Below are positions 44,773 through 54,228 of a stretch of 64,000 nt of DNA, one piece after another. Position 1 is the stretch's first letter, and each line of letters opens with the position of its first letter. The DNA is taken from the NCBI GenBank assembly GCA_017991595.1, contig JAGOQJ010000002.1:249386-313385 (forward strand), in the 5' to 3' direction. Made by a program: the position numbers and the translations under genes. The notes beneath the pieces are model-generated. The model saw only the letters and a list, made by a program, of their open reading frames with translations. It was not told the DNA's origin and did not search any database. The DNA is from Candidatus Didemnitutus sp. Lineage in GTDB: Bacteria > Verrucomicrobiota > Verrucomicrobiia > Opitutales > Opitutaceae.

Positions 44773-46344
44773 TTACACCAGTGGCTCATCGCTGCGATCC
44801 CAGACGGTCAGGTTGGTCAAATCGCGTGGCGCCGCTTTCCATCGCAGCGAAAAAAGATAGGCCGCGACCAAAGCCAGAAGGTTCCCCAAGATGGATAAGT
44901 AGTAAGACGGGATGCGAATCGCCAGCGCCTCGGGAGCCCAGCCGGCATTGCTGAGCATAACCCACCCCATCAAGGTCAAGGCGACCACGAGTCCTCCCCA
45001 GACAGCGCCGGAACCGACGCGACGCGTGAACATGCCCGCAATGAAGACGGAAGGAATGCCAATCGTGATGATGACCCCCGCGCCGAGCATGAAATCCGTC
45101 AACGTCAGCATGTCCAATCCGTGGATCAGCAGCGCTCCTGCCACCATGCCGACCGAGACGAGCAGCGCGAACCACTTCCCCAGCCTCAGGCACTGCGCGT
45201 CGTTGGCGGAGGCATTGAGGTATTTGCGGTAGATATCTTCCACCGCCACCATGCTCGAGACATTGATGCAGGCGCTCAGCGTCGACATCGCCGCGGCAAA
45301 CGCTCCCGCGATCACCAATCCGGCCAATCCCACCGGCAGGTAGTGCATGATGAAATGGGGCATCAGACGCTCCGCCTTGTGCACACCGGCGAGGATGCCC
45401 GACGCCACCGGATCGGGATGATGCAGAAAATAGACGAACAGGCAGACGCCAAGAAATTGAAAGAGCGCCCAGACCGGCAGGCAGCCGAGGCCGAGCACAT
45501 ACATCGAGCGGCGCGCGTCGCATGCGGTGCGCGCCGAGCACCAGCGCTGCACAGTGGACTGATCGAACTGCAGGTTGAGATACTGGATCAAACCCACGAG
45601 GAAAACCATCAGGACGGTCTTCTCCTCGAAACCCCCGAACCAAGGCGTGGGCACCAGCTGACCGCCCGTGGCATCAAGGTCGTAGACGGAGAACTTGTGA
45701 TGCGCCGCCCCTTCGCTGAACACGCTCCACAATCCGCCGGGAATACCGTGCAGGACGACGGCCATGCACGCCAGCGCTCCGACCAACAGGATGACCGCCT
45801 GCACCACGTCGGTCCAGATGACAGCATTGATGCCTCCCTTCACCGTGTAAGCCGCCGTCACGCCCACGACGAGCAACAGCGAGGCGGTGAACCCCCACCC
45901 TGTGATCTCTCCCACCAACAACGAAAGCAGATAAGCAATCATGCTCGTGCGCAGCAACTGGGTGAGGATGAAGACGACGGATGCATAGGCCGAGATCGAC
46001 GGACCGAAGCGCAGCGCGAGGTAGTGATACGCCGAGGTGATCGTGCCGCGGCGGAAAAACGGCACCAGCAGCCACGCCGCCGCGAACGTCACCAGCGGGA
46101 AAGCCAGACTCGGCACGAACCGATACCACGCAGTCTTGAACGCATCAGCCGGCGTGGCCATGAAAGTCACGGAGCTGATCACTGAGCCGATGAAACTCAG
46201 GCCGATGACCCACCCGGAAAAAGAACGCCCGCCGAGGAAATACTGATCGGTCGACTTGTTCTTGCGACCGACATAAACGCCGATCGCGAGCTGGCTGAGG
46301 AAATAGACGACCAGCACGAAGAGGTCGGCGGCGGAGAGTCTCAT
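44773..46344 (-). CDS. Sodium:solute symporter (SSS family)
   Basis: A 523-residue membrane protein with about 13 hydrophobic segments. Family marks are 'FFLGGRSFSGWVIGLSFIGSVIS' (as 'YFLGGRS') in the first loop, 'TAAYTVKGGINAVIWTDVVQAVILL', the signature before TM6, and 'AGAFAAAMSTLSACINVSSMVAVEDIYRKYL' with the Na+-site Ser pair. Substrates in the family range from sugars to sialic acid. As the last gene of the operon with a sialidase-like and a NanA-family protein, it probably imports the released monosaccharide. It lies 19 bp after the sialidase-like gene. Confidence 0.92.
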   Translation of the reverse strand: MRLSAADLFVLVVYFLSQLAIGVYVGRKNKSTDQYFLGGRSFSGWVIGLSFIGSVISSVTFMATPADAFKTAWYRFVPSLAFPLVTFAAAWLLVPFFRRGTITSAYHYLALRFGPSISAYASVVFILTQLLRTSMIAYLLSLLVGEITGWGFTASLLLVVGVTAAYTVKGGINAVIWTDVVQAVILLVGALACMAVVLHGIPGGLWSVFSEGAAHHKFSVYDLDATGGQLVPTPWFGGFEEKTVLMVFLVGLIQYLNLQFDQSTVQRWCSARTACDARRSMYVLGLGCLPVWALFQFLGVCLFVYFLHHPDPVASGILAGVHKAERLMPHFIMHYLPVGLAGLVIAGAFAAAMSTLSACINVSSMVAVEDIYRKYLNASANDAQCLRLGKWFALLVSVGMVAGALLIHGLDMLTLTDFMLGAGVIITIGIPSVFIAGMFTRRVGSGAVWGGLVVALTLMGWVMLSNAGWAPEALAIRIPSYYLSILGNLLALVAAYLFSLRWKAAPRDLTNLTVWDRSDEPLV

Positions 46345-46363
46345 GAGCGAGAGGCGTTGGCTT

Positions 46364-47677
46364 TCAATAGATCAGGGAGCGAAAACCCTTCACGCGATGG
46401 AACGTGATCAGGTTGCCGTTGTGTGCCGTCTTCGCCCGCACGTCTCCACTGCGCGAAAGGATGACGAGATCTTCGCCGTCGATATCCATCGACGCATAGT
46501 GGCGCGACTCGCGGTTGCCCTCCACGACGGCGACCAACCCGGCGAAACACCAATCGACGAGATTTTTGGAGAAATGCAGCACGAGGCGCTGCCGCTGGTT
46601 GTTCGGTAGATCGAAGCGGTCCGGCGTCAGTGTCTCCACGCGTGCCATGGAGTCGGTCGCTTGCGAGCCGAGCATCCAATAGAGCTTCGTCCGCTCATCA
46701 TAGAGGATGTGAAAACGCATCTGCCCGCCGGGAAACGGCAGGAACAGCATCGTCTTGCCCGAGGGCGCGCGCACCAGGGAGGTCTTCATCGTTCCGTCCG
46801 CATGCTCGACCACCTGCGCGAGACAAGCGTAGCCCGTGCCGCCGGTATGCGCGCGCATCAGCAGATGGAAAGTTCGTCCCGAGGGATCATGCCAGAGGTG
46901 ATTGGGATCGACCACCTGCACCACATTGGTCTCCAGCCACCCCATCGGATGCATCGGGCGCCCCGGGGCCAGATAGTTCGCGACGGGAAAGGTCTGGGGA
47001 TAGAAAGGCACCCCGAAGTAATCCGTTTCCAAAGTGTTCTCGCGATAGCCCGGGATCAGATCCGCGAACACGAGCTCGTCGGCGAACGTCCAGCTCTCGC
47101 GGCGGGTAAGGTCATCCCCTTCCCTCGCTCGCATGAGCACAGGGGCGAGCATGCCGATGCCCCAGCCTTTGATTTCGTTGGAGGTGCTCCGCTCCATCAC
47201 AAGGTAGACGTTGCCTCTCGCATGCCAGACGTTCGCGGCGGTCTGGTGCCACGACTGGCCGGAGGTCAGCGCGACCTGCGCTGTCCAGGTCTCGCCATTG
47301 TCGTCGGAACGCATGATCTGCAGATCGCCGGCATGTCCCAGATAATAGAGCGAGGATCCGCTGCGGAAAATCCGGCCGTGCGTGATGCCCGCCGTGGCGC
47401 GCAGCGTCCAGGTGAGACCGCCGTCATCGGAGGTCGACAGACGCGCCCACGGATTGCCGAGACTTTTCCAAGCCCCGCTGCGCTCGCTGGCTCCGACCAG
47501 CCTGCCGCCCGGCAACGCGAGGATGCTCGGTGTGTAGAGCGGCACATTGGCCGGATCGGGCGACTCGTCGAAGACAACATGTTCCTGCGCCAGCGGCCGG
47601 ACCGGGCCACCGGCCGATGCCCCGACGAGCGCAGCCGGGACGCCCAACAAGATGGAGAGGAAGGCGAGGATTTTCAT
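46364..47677 (-). CDS. Secreted sialidase-superfamily (BNR/Asp-box) protein
   Basis: A 437-residue exported beta-propeller. Signal peptide at residues 1-20 ('ILAFLSILLGVPAALVGAS'). Two clear Asp boxes: STSDDGGLTW at 81-90 and a second near 124-131 ('RSDDNGETW'). 'YTPSILALPGGRLVGASERSG' and 'GQMRFHILYDERTKLYWMLGSQ' are propeller strands. The F/Y-R-I-P motif of true neuraminidases is not visible, so sialidase activity is unproven; other exo-glycosidases and carbohydrate-binding propellers share the fold. It lies between the TonB receptor and the symporter. Confidence 0.75.
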   Translation of the reverse strand: MKILAFLSILLGVPAALVGASAGGPVRPLAQEHVVFDESPDPANVPLYTPSILALPGGRLVGASERSGAWKSLGNPWARLSTSDDGGLTWTLRATAGITHGRIFRSGSSLYYLGHAGDLQIMRSDDNGETWTAQVALTSGQSWHQTAANVWHARGNVYLVMERSTSNEIKGWGIGMLAPVLMRAREGDDLTRRESWTFADELVFADLIPGYRENTLETDYFGVPFYPQTFPVANYLAPGRPMHPMGWLETNVVQVVDPNHLWHDPSGRTFHLLMRAHTGGTGYACLAQVVEHADGTMKTSLVRAPSGKTMLFLPFPGGQMRFHILYDERTKLYWMLGSQATDSMARVETLTPDRFDLPNNQRQRLVLHFSKNLVDWCFAGLVAVVEGNRESRHYASMDIDGEDLVILSRSGDVRAKTAHNGNLITFHRVKGFRSLIY

Positions 47678-47699
47678 GCGAACGGAAGGTCGGTGGAAA

Positions 47700-50615
47700 T
47701 CAGAAGCGACCGGAGATGCCGAGGTTCACGTTGGGACCGTTGTAAATCGTCAGCTGCGTGCGTTGCTCCAAGCCGCGATAATTTACATAGGGCTCGTTGG
47801 TGATATTCGACGCCGTGACGAAGAACTCGACGGCGCCGCTGAAGCGCCACGCCGCCCCCACATCGATCGACGTGCGCTGCTTCCGATATTGCAAGCGCGA
47901 GGCGTCGGTCGAATACGCGAGCAGGCTGGCATCGGTGAAATTAGCCGCGACGCTGCCACTGAAACGTCCGTAGCGGTAGCGCAGCCGTGCGTTCGCGCTC
48001 GACGGAATGAATCCCTGCACATCGTCGGTGGTGCGCGGGGCGGAGGTGGAGCCGTAGTCGCCCCGGGTGCTGAGCAACGTGTAGTTGAGATTGACCGTGA
48101 GACCGTCGAGCGGAGCGGGCAGAAAATTCAGCGCCTGCTCGTAGGATAGCTCGATGCCGTCGATCGTCGCGCCACCACCGTTGCCTTGGAAATTGAGCGT
48201 GTAGCCTTCGTAATCGCCGTTGAAGCCGTTGTCGGCTCCGCCGCCGATCCTCTCGCCCGTGGCGGTGTAGATGAAATCCGAGATTTCCTTCCGGAAGAGA
48301 CCGACGGAGATCAATCCCACCGGCTTCAGGTAATACTCCAGCGCAAGGTCGAAGTTATCGGCGTATTGCGGCTGCAGATCCGGATTGCTCACGGTCACGA
48401 CCTGCGTCGCATGATTCACCGTGGTGATCGGGATCAGCTGGCGCGGCTCGGGGCGTCCGATGCTGCTGGACCAGCTGGCGCGGGCGATCAGGTTCTTCCG
48501 GAACGCGTAGGTGAAATGCGTGCCGGGGAAAAAGTCCCCGTAGGCACTGGTCAGCCGACGCTGTGCCGGACCGAATTCCGCCGCGATGCGCGCATAGGGA
48601 TCGGTGATCGTCGTCAGCGCCTCGGGTCGCACCCAGGCATCGCCAACGGTCTTGGTGCGCTCGTAGCGCACGCCGGCCAGCAGCCCCAACTTGCCCCAGC
48701 GCATGCGTCCCATCAGGTGCGTCGACCAGACGTCCTCCTCGATGTCGCGGGTGCCCGCGCGTTCCTCGTAGAGGCGGTAATAGACGTTATCCGTCCAGCG
48801 CGCCGGATTCTCGCGCAGATCCCGGCTGATGGTCCCCAGATGGAAGCGCGGCAGGGTCGTGATGGAGCTGCCGAAGCGCGGGTCGATGAGGACGGCGGGG
48901 TCCACGAACGACGCGAGCGAGGTCCCGGCATACTTCCACTCGAAGTTGTGCGCAGTCTCGGCGAGCCGCTTGCGCAGCCACGAGGCGCCGGAGCTGAGCT
49001 GGAGCGGTTGCCCCAGCACCGAAATTTCCGTCTTGGCCGTCAGCTTGGCCTCGTAATTGGTGCCATCGCGCGTGCCTTCACGGTGACGCAGGAAGGAGTT
49101 GGTGCGGTAATTCTCCACATTGTAGAGATTCTTTGCCGCGGTCGTCGGGACTTGAGTGAAAACAGGAAAATCGGGGTCGGAAGTGCGATCGATGATCGCG
49201 CTCACTCCGTAGAGTTTCGCGATGAAATAGTTGCCGGCGTAGGGTTGGTCGGAGCCTCCGTCGAGTTCCACGCTGCTGTTCGAATAGGCGAGGTCGTAGT
49301 TGAGCTGCCAGTGGGCGAACGTGTGCTCGCCGCCAAACTGCGCGCGGCTCTGCCGGTCGAGAAAGCCGAGGTAGCCCTGGAAGATGTCCATGGTCCCGGA
49401 CGTCGCGCGCGAGTATGCATCGGAGTAGCCGGCGGCGAAATTGGCGGCGCTGTTCGTGGCCGTGTAACTCGTGCGCATGTCCTCCATGCCGGGCTCCACC
49501 CAATCGCGCGCCTGCGAATACATCGCGCTGAAGAAGAAGCGGCTCGTGTCCGAGTGCTTGTAGTCGAAACGCAAGGTGGCCGAATCCTGAAAGCGTGTGT
49601 TCACCCCGTCCTGCGTCTGGTGATTGTAGATGTAGGCGTTGCCGAGCGTGGAGGCGTAATCGAGCTGCGTCTTCGCCACATTGCTGATGGTGGACGAGTG
49701 GAACAGATCGAGCGCGACCCCGAGGTTGCGCCGCCCCGAGCCGACGCTGAAGACCTCCTTGTAGCCGAGGGCGGCGAGCGGCCCGTAGGGATGCGAGGTG
49801 CGCCGCGGCGAATAATCGTAGAACGACGGTGTCACCTTCGCACCGAGCCGGTAAGTGACGAGCCGATCCTGCTTCATGTTCAGCGTCGTCTTCGTGCGCA
49901 TGTTGATCGTGCCGCCCAGCGACGAAGCCGGCAGGTCGGGCGTGGGCGCCTTGATGACTTCGAGTTCCTCGAACGCCGAGGCGTTGATGTTCAGGAAACG
50001 GAAATTGCGGTTGGTCAGACCGAACGACGTGGCCATCTGCGCGCCGTCGTAGGTGACGACGTTGAGGCCGGGATCGACACCGCGCACGTTCACCGTCACG
50101 GCATTGCCCTCGTCGTCGGTGTTGCCCGTGATACCCGGCAGCCGGATCAGCAGATCACTGGGATTCTCGTTCGGCAGGTAGCCGACAGCATCGAGCGAGA
50201 CCACCGTCTTCACGTGATCGGCGTTGCGCTGGCGCGTGATGGCCGCAGCGGTGCCTTCCCGCTCGCCGGTGACCTGGAAGGCCGCCATTTCGTAAACTTC
50301 AGCGGTCAACGGAAACTCGATACTGGCCTCGGCGCTCCCGGTGGTCAGATTCACTGCGCGGCGGAGCGAATCCAGTCCCATGTAGCTGGCGACGACCTCG
50401 TGCTCACCCAACGGCACATCGCGCAGGGTGAACCGGCCCAGCTCGTCCGTCAGCACCAGCATCCGCAACGCCGGGATCTCGACCGTGGCATCACGCAGCA
50501 ACGCACCGGTGGCCTGATTGCGAACGACGCCTTGGATGCGTCCGCCCGCGGATTCGATCGCGAGCAGTCCGGGCGCGATGGCCAGCAGAAGGAAGGAAAG
50601 GATCAGGGGTCTCAT
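47700..50615 (-). CDS. TonB-dependent outer-membrane receptor (copy 2) with carboxypeptidase-like regulatory domain
   Basis: A 971-residue outer-membrane transporter. Signal peptide 'LILSFLLLAIAPGLLAI'; residues about 25-105 are a CarboxypepD_reg/SusC-like beta-sandwich ('GRIQGVVRNQATGALLRDATVEI', 'LTDELGRFTLRDVPLGEHEV'). The plug shows 'YLPNENPSDLLIRLPGITGNTDDEGNAVTVNVRGVDP' and 'LEVIKAPTPDLPASSLGGTINM'; the barrel ends 'VNLGISGRF' with terminal Phe. It differs in layout from the copy at 16759. In this operon it should import oligosaccharides released outside the cell. Confidence 0.93.
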   Translation of the reverse strand: MRPLILSFLLLAIAPGLLAIESAGGRIQGVVRNQATGALLRDATVEIPALRMLVLTDELGRFTLRDVPLGEHEVVASYMGLDSLRRAVNLTTGSAEASIEFPLTAEVYEMAAFQVTGEREGTAAAITRQRNADHVKTVVSLDAVGYLPNENPSDLLIRLPGITGNTDDEGNAVTVNVRGVDPGLNVVTYDGAQMATSFGLTNRNFRFLNINASAFEELEVIKAPTPDLPASSLGGTINMRTKTTLNMKQDRLVTYRLGAKVTPSFYDYSPRRTSHPYGPLAALGYKEVFSVGSGRRNLGVALDLFHSSTISNVAKTQLDYASTLGNAYIYNHQTQDGVNTRFQDSATLRFDYKHSDTSRFFFSAMYSQARDWVEPGMEDMRTSYTATNSAANFAAGYSDAYSRATSGTMDIFQGYLGFLDRQSRAQFGGEHTFAHWQLNYDLAYSNSSVELDGGSDQPYAGNYFIAKLYGVSAIIDRTSDPDFPVFTQVPTTAAKNLYNVENYRTNSFLRHREGTRDGTNYEAKLTAKTEISVLGQPLQLSSGASWLRKRLAETAHNFEWKYAGTSLASFVDPAVLIDPRFGSSITTLPRFHLGTISRDLRENPARWTDNVYYRLYEERAGTRDIEEDVWSTHLMGRMRWGKLGLLAGVRYERTKTVGDAWVRPEALTTITDPYARIAAEFGPAQRRLTSAYGDFFPGTHFTYAFRKNLIARASWSSSIGRPEPRQLIPITTVNHATQVVTVSNPDLQPQYADNFDLALEYYLKPVGLISVGLFRKEISDFIYTATGERIGGGADNGFNGDYEGYTLNFQGNGGGATIDGIELSYEQALNFLPAPLDGLTVNLNYTLLSTRGDYGSTSAPRTTDDVQGFIPSSANARLRYRYGRFSGSVAANFTDASLLAYSTDASRLQYRKQRTSIDVGAAWRFSGAVEFFVTASNITNEPYVNYRGLEQRTQLTIYNGPNVNLGISGRF

Positions 50616-50650
50616 TTTCTTGGGGGTTGAAACAGCGGGGGCCTCGAGTG

Positions 50651-51319
50651 CTAACGCGCAGCCTGGGGCCGGGATTGGAAGAGGTCGCGCACCTGGTCCT
50701 TGGTCAGGGCGAGACCGTAAAGCCGTGGCTCCAGCAACGTCCCGTTCATGCGGCGGCGACGGTCAAAATTGCCGAAGGCGACAATTTGGAGGCGATCGTG
50801 CGCGGGAGCGGCGGCAGGACTGCGCAAGGCGATGTCGCCATTCACATACAGGATGCCGCCCTGTGCGGAGCGCGTGTAGACGGCAAAATACCATTGGCCA
50901 GGCTTCACCTTCGTCGCCAGCCCCCGCAGCGCCTTCCACTTGCCGTCACCGTAGGCCGTGACCTCAAAGCGTCCCTCCATGATTCGGAATACCAAGCGCT
51001 GGCTGTCCCGCTCGGTGGCATTCACATCGAGGATCGTCACCGGATGCTCGTCCCCATAGCCGGTGGTCCACAACGCCGGCGAATCCTCCACTCGGAACCA
51101 GAAACTAATGGAGTGCTCGGCCGCCAGAGGGGCCGGTAACTTTACTGCCGGAAGCGCGACCCGGGGTGTCAGCACCAGTTTCTCGATGGCGCCTTCGCGC
51201 AGGAACACCGTGTCCGCAGGAGCGCGGGGCGGCGTGAGGGGGAGCGGCTGGGGCTGGGCGCACAGCGCACCGGCTGTGGTCAGCGTGAGCAGGAAGAGGG
51301 CAACAGCACGATGATTCAT
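50651..51319 (-). CDS. Secreted LamG/concanavalin-like single-domain protein
   Basis: A 222-residue exported protein. ATG at 51319 gives a signal peptide ('AVALFLLTLTTAGALCAQ'); the upstream open frame overlaps the lyase gene. The rest is one LamG-like jelly-roll: 'EHSISFWFRVEDSP', 'RLVFRIMEGRFEVTAYGDGKW', 'KPGQWYFAVYTRSAQGGILYVNGDIAL', 'GTLLEPRLYGLALTKDQVRDLF'. Such domains bind glycans or occur beside enzymes. It sits between the lyase (11 bp) and the TonB receptor (35 bp), so a periplasmic or surface glycan-binding partner of the receptor is a reasonable guess. Confidence 0.75.
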   Translation of the reverse strand: MNHRAVALFLLTLTTAGALCAQPQPLPLTPPRAPADTVFLREGAIEKLVLTPRVALPAVKLPAPLAAEHSISFWFRVEDSPALWTTGYGDEHPVTILDVNATERDSQRLVFRIMEGRFEVTAYGDGKWKALRGLATKVKPGQWYFAVYTRSAQGGILYVNGDIALRSPAAAPAHDRLQIVAFGNFDRRRRMNGTLLEPRLYGLALTKDQVRDLFQSRPQAAR

Positions 51320-51330
51320 GGATGTCGGGG

Positions 51331-52293
51331 TCAGCGGTTGAGGAGAGCGAAGGGAGAGACGAGGCCGAGTTGTTCTTCCCACCCGGCTACGGCACGGTGG
51401 AAAGCGCGCAGCCGCTCGAGATCGGAGGTCTCCAGCGTCGCTTCGCGCATGCGGCACACCGGCTCCATCGGCACGCCAAAGAGGCTCAAGTAGGTTTTGA
51501 CCGAATGCGGATACTTCAGATCGACGGCCGGCGCGGATTCGACGAGGAATCGCTGGAGCGCCTGCGCCTGCTGCGGGTTGCTGCGGAAATGACGGCAGAG
51601 CCAGGCGTAGAGATGCGGCACTGCGTTGGCCCCGACACCGCTGAACCCATGCCCGCCCACCATCAGGCTCGGGAGCAACGTGTCCGTGTTCGCGTTGTAG
51701 AAACGCAAGGGCGATGCCGCCAGGGCGCGGATCTTCTCCTCAATCTGCACGAGGTTGCAACAGGTGTCCTTGAAGAAGCGAAAGCGACCGGTGCGGGCCG
51801 CCCACAACACCGTCGACGGACGAAGCAGCCGCTTGTAGGGCAGCGGACATTCGTAGAGGCCGAGCGGGATCGCGGGATCGAGTCGCTCGAGGCATCGCTC
51901 GGCCGCTGCGCACCACTCCGGTTCGGATTGGCTCTCGGCTGCGAACTGGTTCGTCAGGAACACCACGGCGGACACACCGGTATCGGCGAGACCGCGGGCC
52001 GCCGCGGCGAGGGGCTCGTCCCCCTCGCCCAAGGCCCCGGCGGCGATCACCGGCACGCGCCCGCGAACCCGCGCGACCGTCCGTGCCGCGACGGCCAATC
52101 TCTCCTCGGAAGTGAGATGGAACAGCTCGCTGGAGAAGCAGACGGCGAACAGGCCATCGACATCCGCGGCCAGATACCACTCGATGAGCCGGTCCAAGGC
52201 CGCCCAGTCGATCCGTCGGTCCGTCGTGAACGGAGTGAGCATCACTGGCCACGCACCCGCGGCCGGCTGAGAAATGGAGGAAGCGTCAGACAT
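51331..52293 (-). CDS. DHDPS/N-acetylneuraminate lyase-family aldolase
   Basis: A 320-residue class I aldolase-type TIM barrel. ATG at 52293 ('MSDASSISQPAAGAWPVML') is chosen because the upstream extension has no homology and poor composition. Schiff-base Lys175 is in 'FFKDTCCN', the catalytic Tyr147 in 'GLYECPLPYK'. The usual G-S/T-T-G-E substrate loop is replaced by 'CFSSELFHL' at 52-60. Members act on N-acetylneuraminate, 2-keto-3-deoxy sugar acids or aspartate semialdehyde. Operon context suggests sugar-acid cleavage; the altered loop argues against a standard DapA. Confidence 0.82.
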   Translation of the reverse strand: MSDASSISQPAAGAWPVMLTPFTTDRRIDWAALDRLIEWYLAADVDGLFAVCFSSELFHLTSEERLAVAARTVARVRGRVPVIAAGALGEGDEPLAAAARGLADTGVSAVVFLTNQFAAESQSEPEWCAAAERCLERLDPAIPLGLYECPLPYKRLLRPSTVLWAARTGRFRFFKDTCCNLVQIEEKIRALAASPLRFYNANTDTLLPSLMVGGHGFSGVGANAVPHLYAWLCRHFRSNPQQAQALQRFLVESAPAVDLKYPHSVKTYLSLFGVPMEPVCRMREATLETSDLERLRAFHRAVAGWEEQLGLVSPFALLNR

Positions 52294-52359
52294 GAAGAAA
52301 AATGGACCGAACACGGCACACGCGGGCGTCCGCCCGCGCTGCTCCATGATCCGCCACGG

Positions 52360-54204
52360 TCAAGAGTGGCGGCGGCGAAGCCAAAGAGCGAGCACGAGCG
52401 CGAAAGCGCCGAGACCGAGCGCGTATGTCGCAGGCTCGGGAACTGCCGTCACGGCGAGGCTCAGAGTCGTGGATGAGACGAGCAGCTCGTAGATGTAGCC
52501 GGGAGCGAACGAATCCTCCGCCAGAGCGAGAAACTCCGCCCCGGAGATGGAATCGGCCACGGCGAGCGTGTAGACGCCACCCGCGAAGTCGGGCAGCGCG
52601 TTGAACTCCAGTGTCACGGAGCCCATGATATTCAGCGATCCACCAAGCGTGAGCATGTCGCTTGTGGCACCGAGGTCGAACAGCAGCGCACTGTCCGCCG
52701 CGAGGTTCAGATTCGCCGGCAGCGTGATGGCATCGGCGGTTCCATCTCCACCGAGTCCGAGCGTGCCGGTGAAAATGCCGGTGCCCCCGACCGCCAGCGT
52801 CTGATCCGTCGCGAGACGGAATCCGCCCGTGACTTCGCGGACGTCGAAGGTGGCTCCATCGTCGATGGCGATCGTCCCGCTGGCCAGCCGGCCCGTCGCA
52901 CCGAGCGCCAGCGTGCCGGCCGCGATGTGCGTCGTCCCGCTGTAGGTGTTCACACCACTGAGGCGCAGCGTATTCGCCCCGATCTTGGTCAGGCCGCCGA
53001 CGCCCTCCATGCCGGACTTGACGGTCGCGATGCCGTTAGTGCGGGCCGTATCGATCTGCGCGGTATCGAAGGTGACACCCCCGGCACCGATGGCGATGCG
53101 GTTGGTCGCCGTGCCGGCGAAGCCAGTGACGAACTCATCCAGCCGCGTCTGGAGCATGGCGTCGGTGACGTCGGCCACGGTCGCAGACTGTGCGGTCGTG
53201 ACGGTGATCGTGCCGCCGTTGAGATTCAGCATCGAGTTGGCCAGGCCGGTCAGCGAGCGGATGTTCGTGACGATGAGATTGCCACCGTTGAGATTCACCG
53301 TGCCGCCGATGTTCGAGACCGAACCGCCGAACCCGAGGCCGGAATAGGCGATGCCGCTGCCGCGCGGATCGCCCAGCGCCAGCACGGTGCCACTGTTCAG
53401 GTTGAAGGTCGGCTGTGCACCGGAGGCGACGCCGCCGATCATGATGGCGAAACTGCGGGTGGTCGTGGAGGCGGTGCCGGCCGCATAACCGGTGTTCAAG
53501 GTGCCGCCGTTGACGTTGACCGTGCCGCTCTCGAGCGAGAGCCGGGAAAGATCGGTGTAGCCGGTCGTCAGCGTGCCCGCTTGACCCGTGTAAAGCGAAC
53601 CGGTCTCGAACGTCAGGGTCGTGCCGCCGCGGATGGTCAAGCGGCTGTTGCGGGAGTTGTTGCGGAGGAGCGCACCATCGGCGAGCGTCACGGCGCCGCC
53701 GCCATCGAAAACCAAACCCGGCCCGGCGGAGACATCGGAGCCGCTCACGATCGCTAGTTGGTTGCCGTCCCCGCCCAATGTGAGCACCGCCGTCGGCGCT
53801 ACATTCCAGAGCATGTGCGGCTTGCCGCTGCCGATGAAAGGACTGCCGCCCGCAAGGCCGAGGATGGTGTAATTGCTGCCGGCGGTGAAACTCAGCGTGT
53901 GCGTGCGCGAGGTGCTGTCGCCGAAGTTGGCCGTGAATTGCTTCACGATCGTGCCGGAACCGTTGAAGACGAGAGTCGCATTCTGCGTGGCGGAGCCGAA
54001 CGGCGTGCTCGAGCTGCCGGCCGCGATGGCCTGCGCCCCATCCCACCATTGCGTGGAGTTGGTCGTCCAGGTGGCCGACCCGCCGTTCGCGGCACTGTCC
54101 GCCGTGCCGGCAGGTGACCACGTGTAAGTTTGGGCCGAAAGCGGATCAAGGCACAGGGCGATGACCGCGAACCAGAGCAGCAGACGGATCGGGCGGATAT
54201 TCAT
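52360..54204 (-). CDS. PEP-CTERM protein with autotransporter-associated beta-strand repeat
   Basis: A 614-residue exported surface protein. Signal peptide 'LLLWFAVIALCLDPLSAQ'. The body is rich in Gly, Thr, Ser and Asn with beta-helix-like periodicity; one canonical repeat is 'GLTKIGANTLRLSGVNTYSGTTHIAAGTLALG'. The end is a textbook PEP-CTERM signal: VPEPATYAL, a hydrophobic stretch, then RRRHS. Such proteins are processed by exosortases and often reach the cell surface. It lies between the GH2 and lyase genes of the operon, so it may hold the target glycan at the cell surface; that is inference. Confidence 0.88.
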   Translation of the reverse strand: MNIRPIRLLLWFAVIALCLDPLSAQTYTWSPAGTADSAANGGSATWTTNSTQWWDGAQAIAAGSSSTPFGSATQNATLVFNGSGTIVKQFTANFGDSTSRTHTLSFTAGSNYTILGLAGGSPFIGSGKPHMLWNVAPTAVLTLGGDGNQLAIVSGSDVSAGPGLVFDGGGAVTLADGALLRNNSRNSRLTIRGGTTLTFETGSLYTGQAGTLTTGYTDLSRLSLESGTVNVNGGTLNTGYAAGTASTTTRSFAIMIGGVASGAQPTFNLNSGTVLALGDPRGSGIAYSGLGFGGSVSNIGGTVNLNGGNLIVTNIRSLTGLANSMLNLNGGTITVTTAQSATVADVTDAMLQTRLDEFVTGFAGTATNRIAIGAGGVTFDTAQIDTARTNGIATVKSGMEGVGGLTKIGANTLRLSGVNTYSGTTHIAAGTLALGATGRLASGTIAIDDGATFDVREVTGGFRLATDQTLAVGGTGIFTGTLGLGGDGTADAITLPANLNLAADSALLFDLGATSDMLTLGGSLNIMGSVTLEFNALPDFAGGVYTLAVADSISGAEFLALAEDSFAPGYIYELLVSSTTLSLAVTAVPEPATYALGLGAFALVLALWLRRRHS

Positions 54205-54228
54205 GGGGAGTGGGGTTGATGGGAAAGC

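Noticed and set aside
48186-50630. An 814-codon plus-strand frame
   Set aside because: Antisense to the second TonB receptor, whose plug and barrel motifs are unambiguous.
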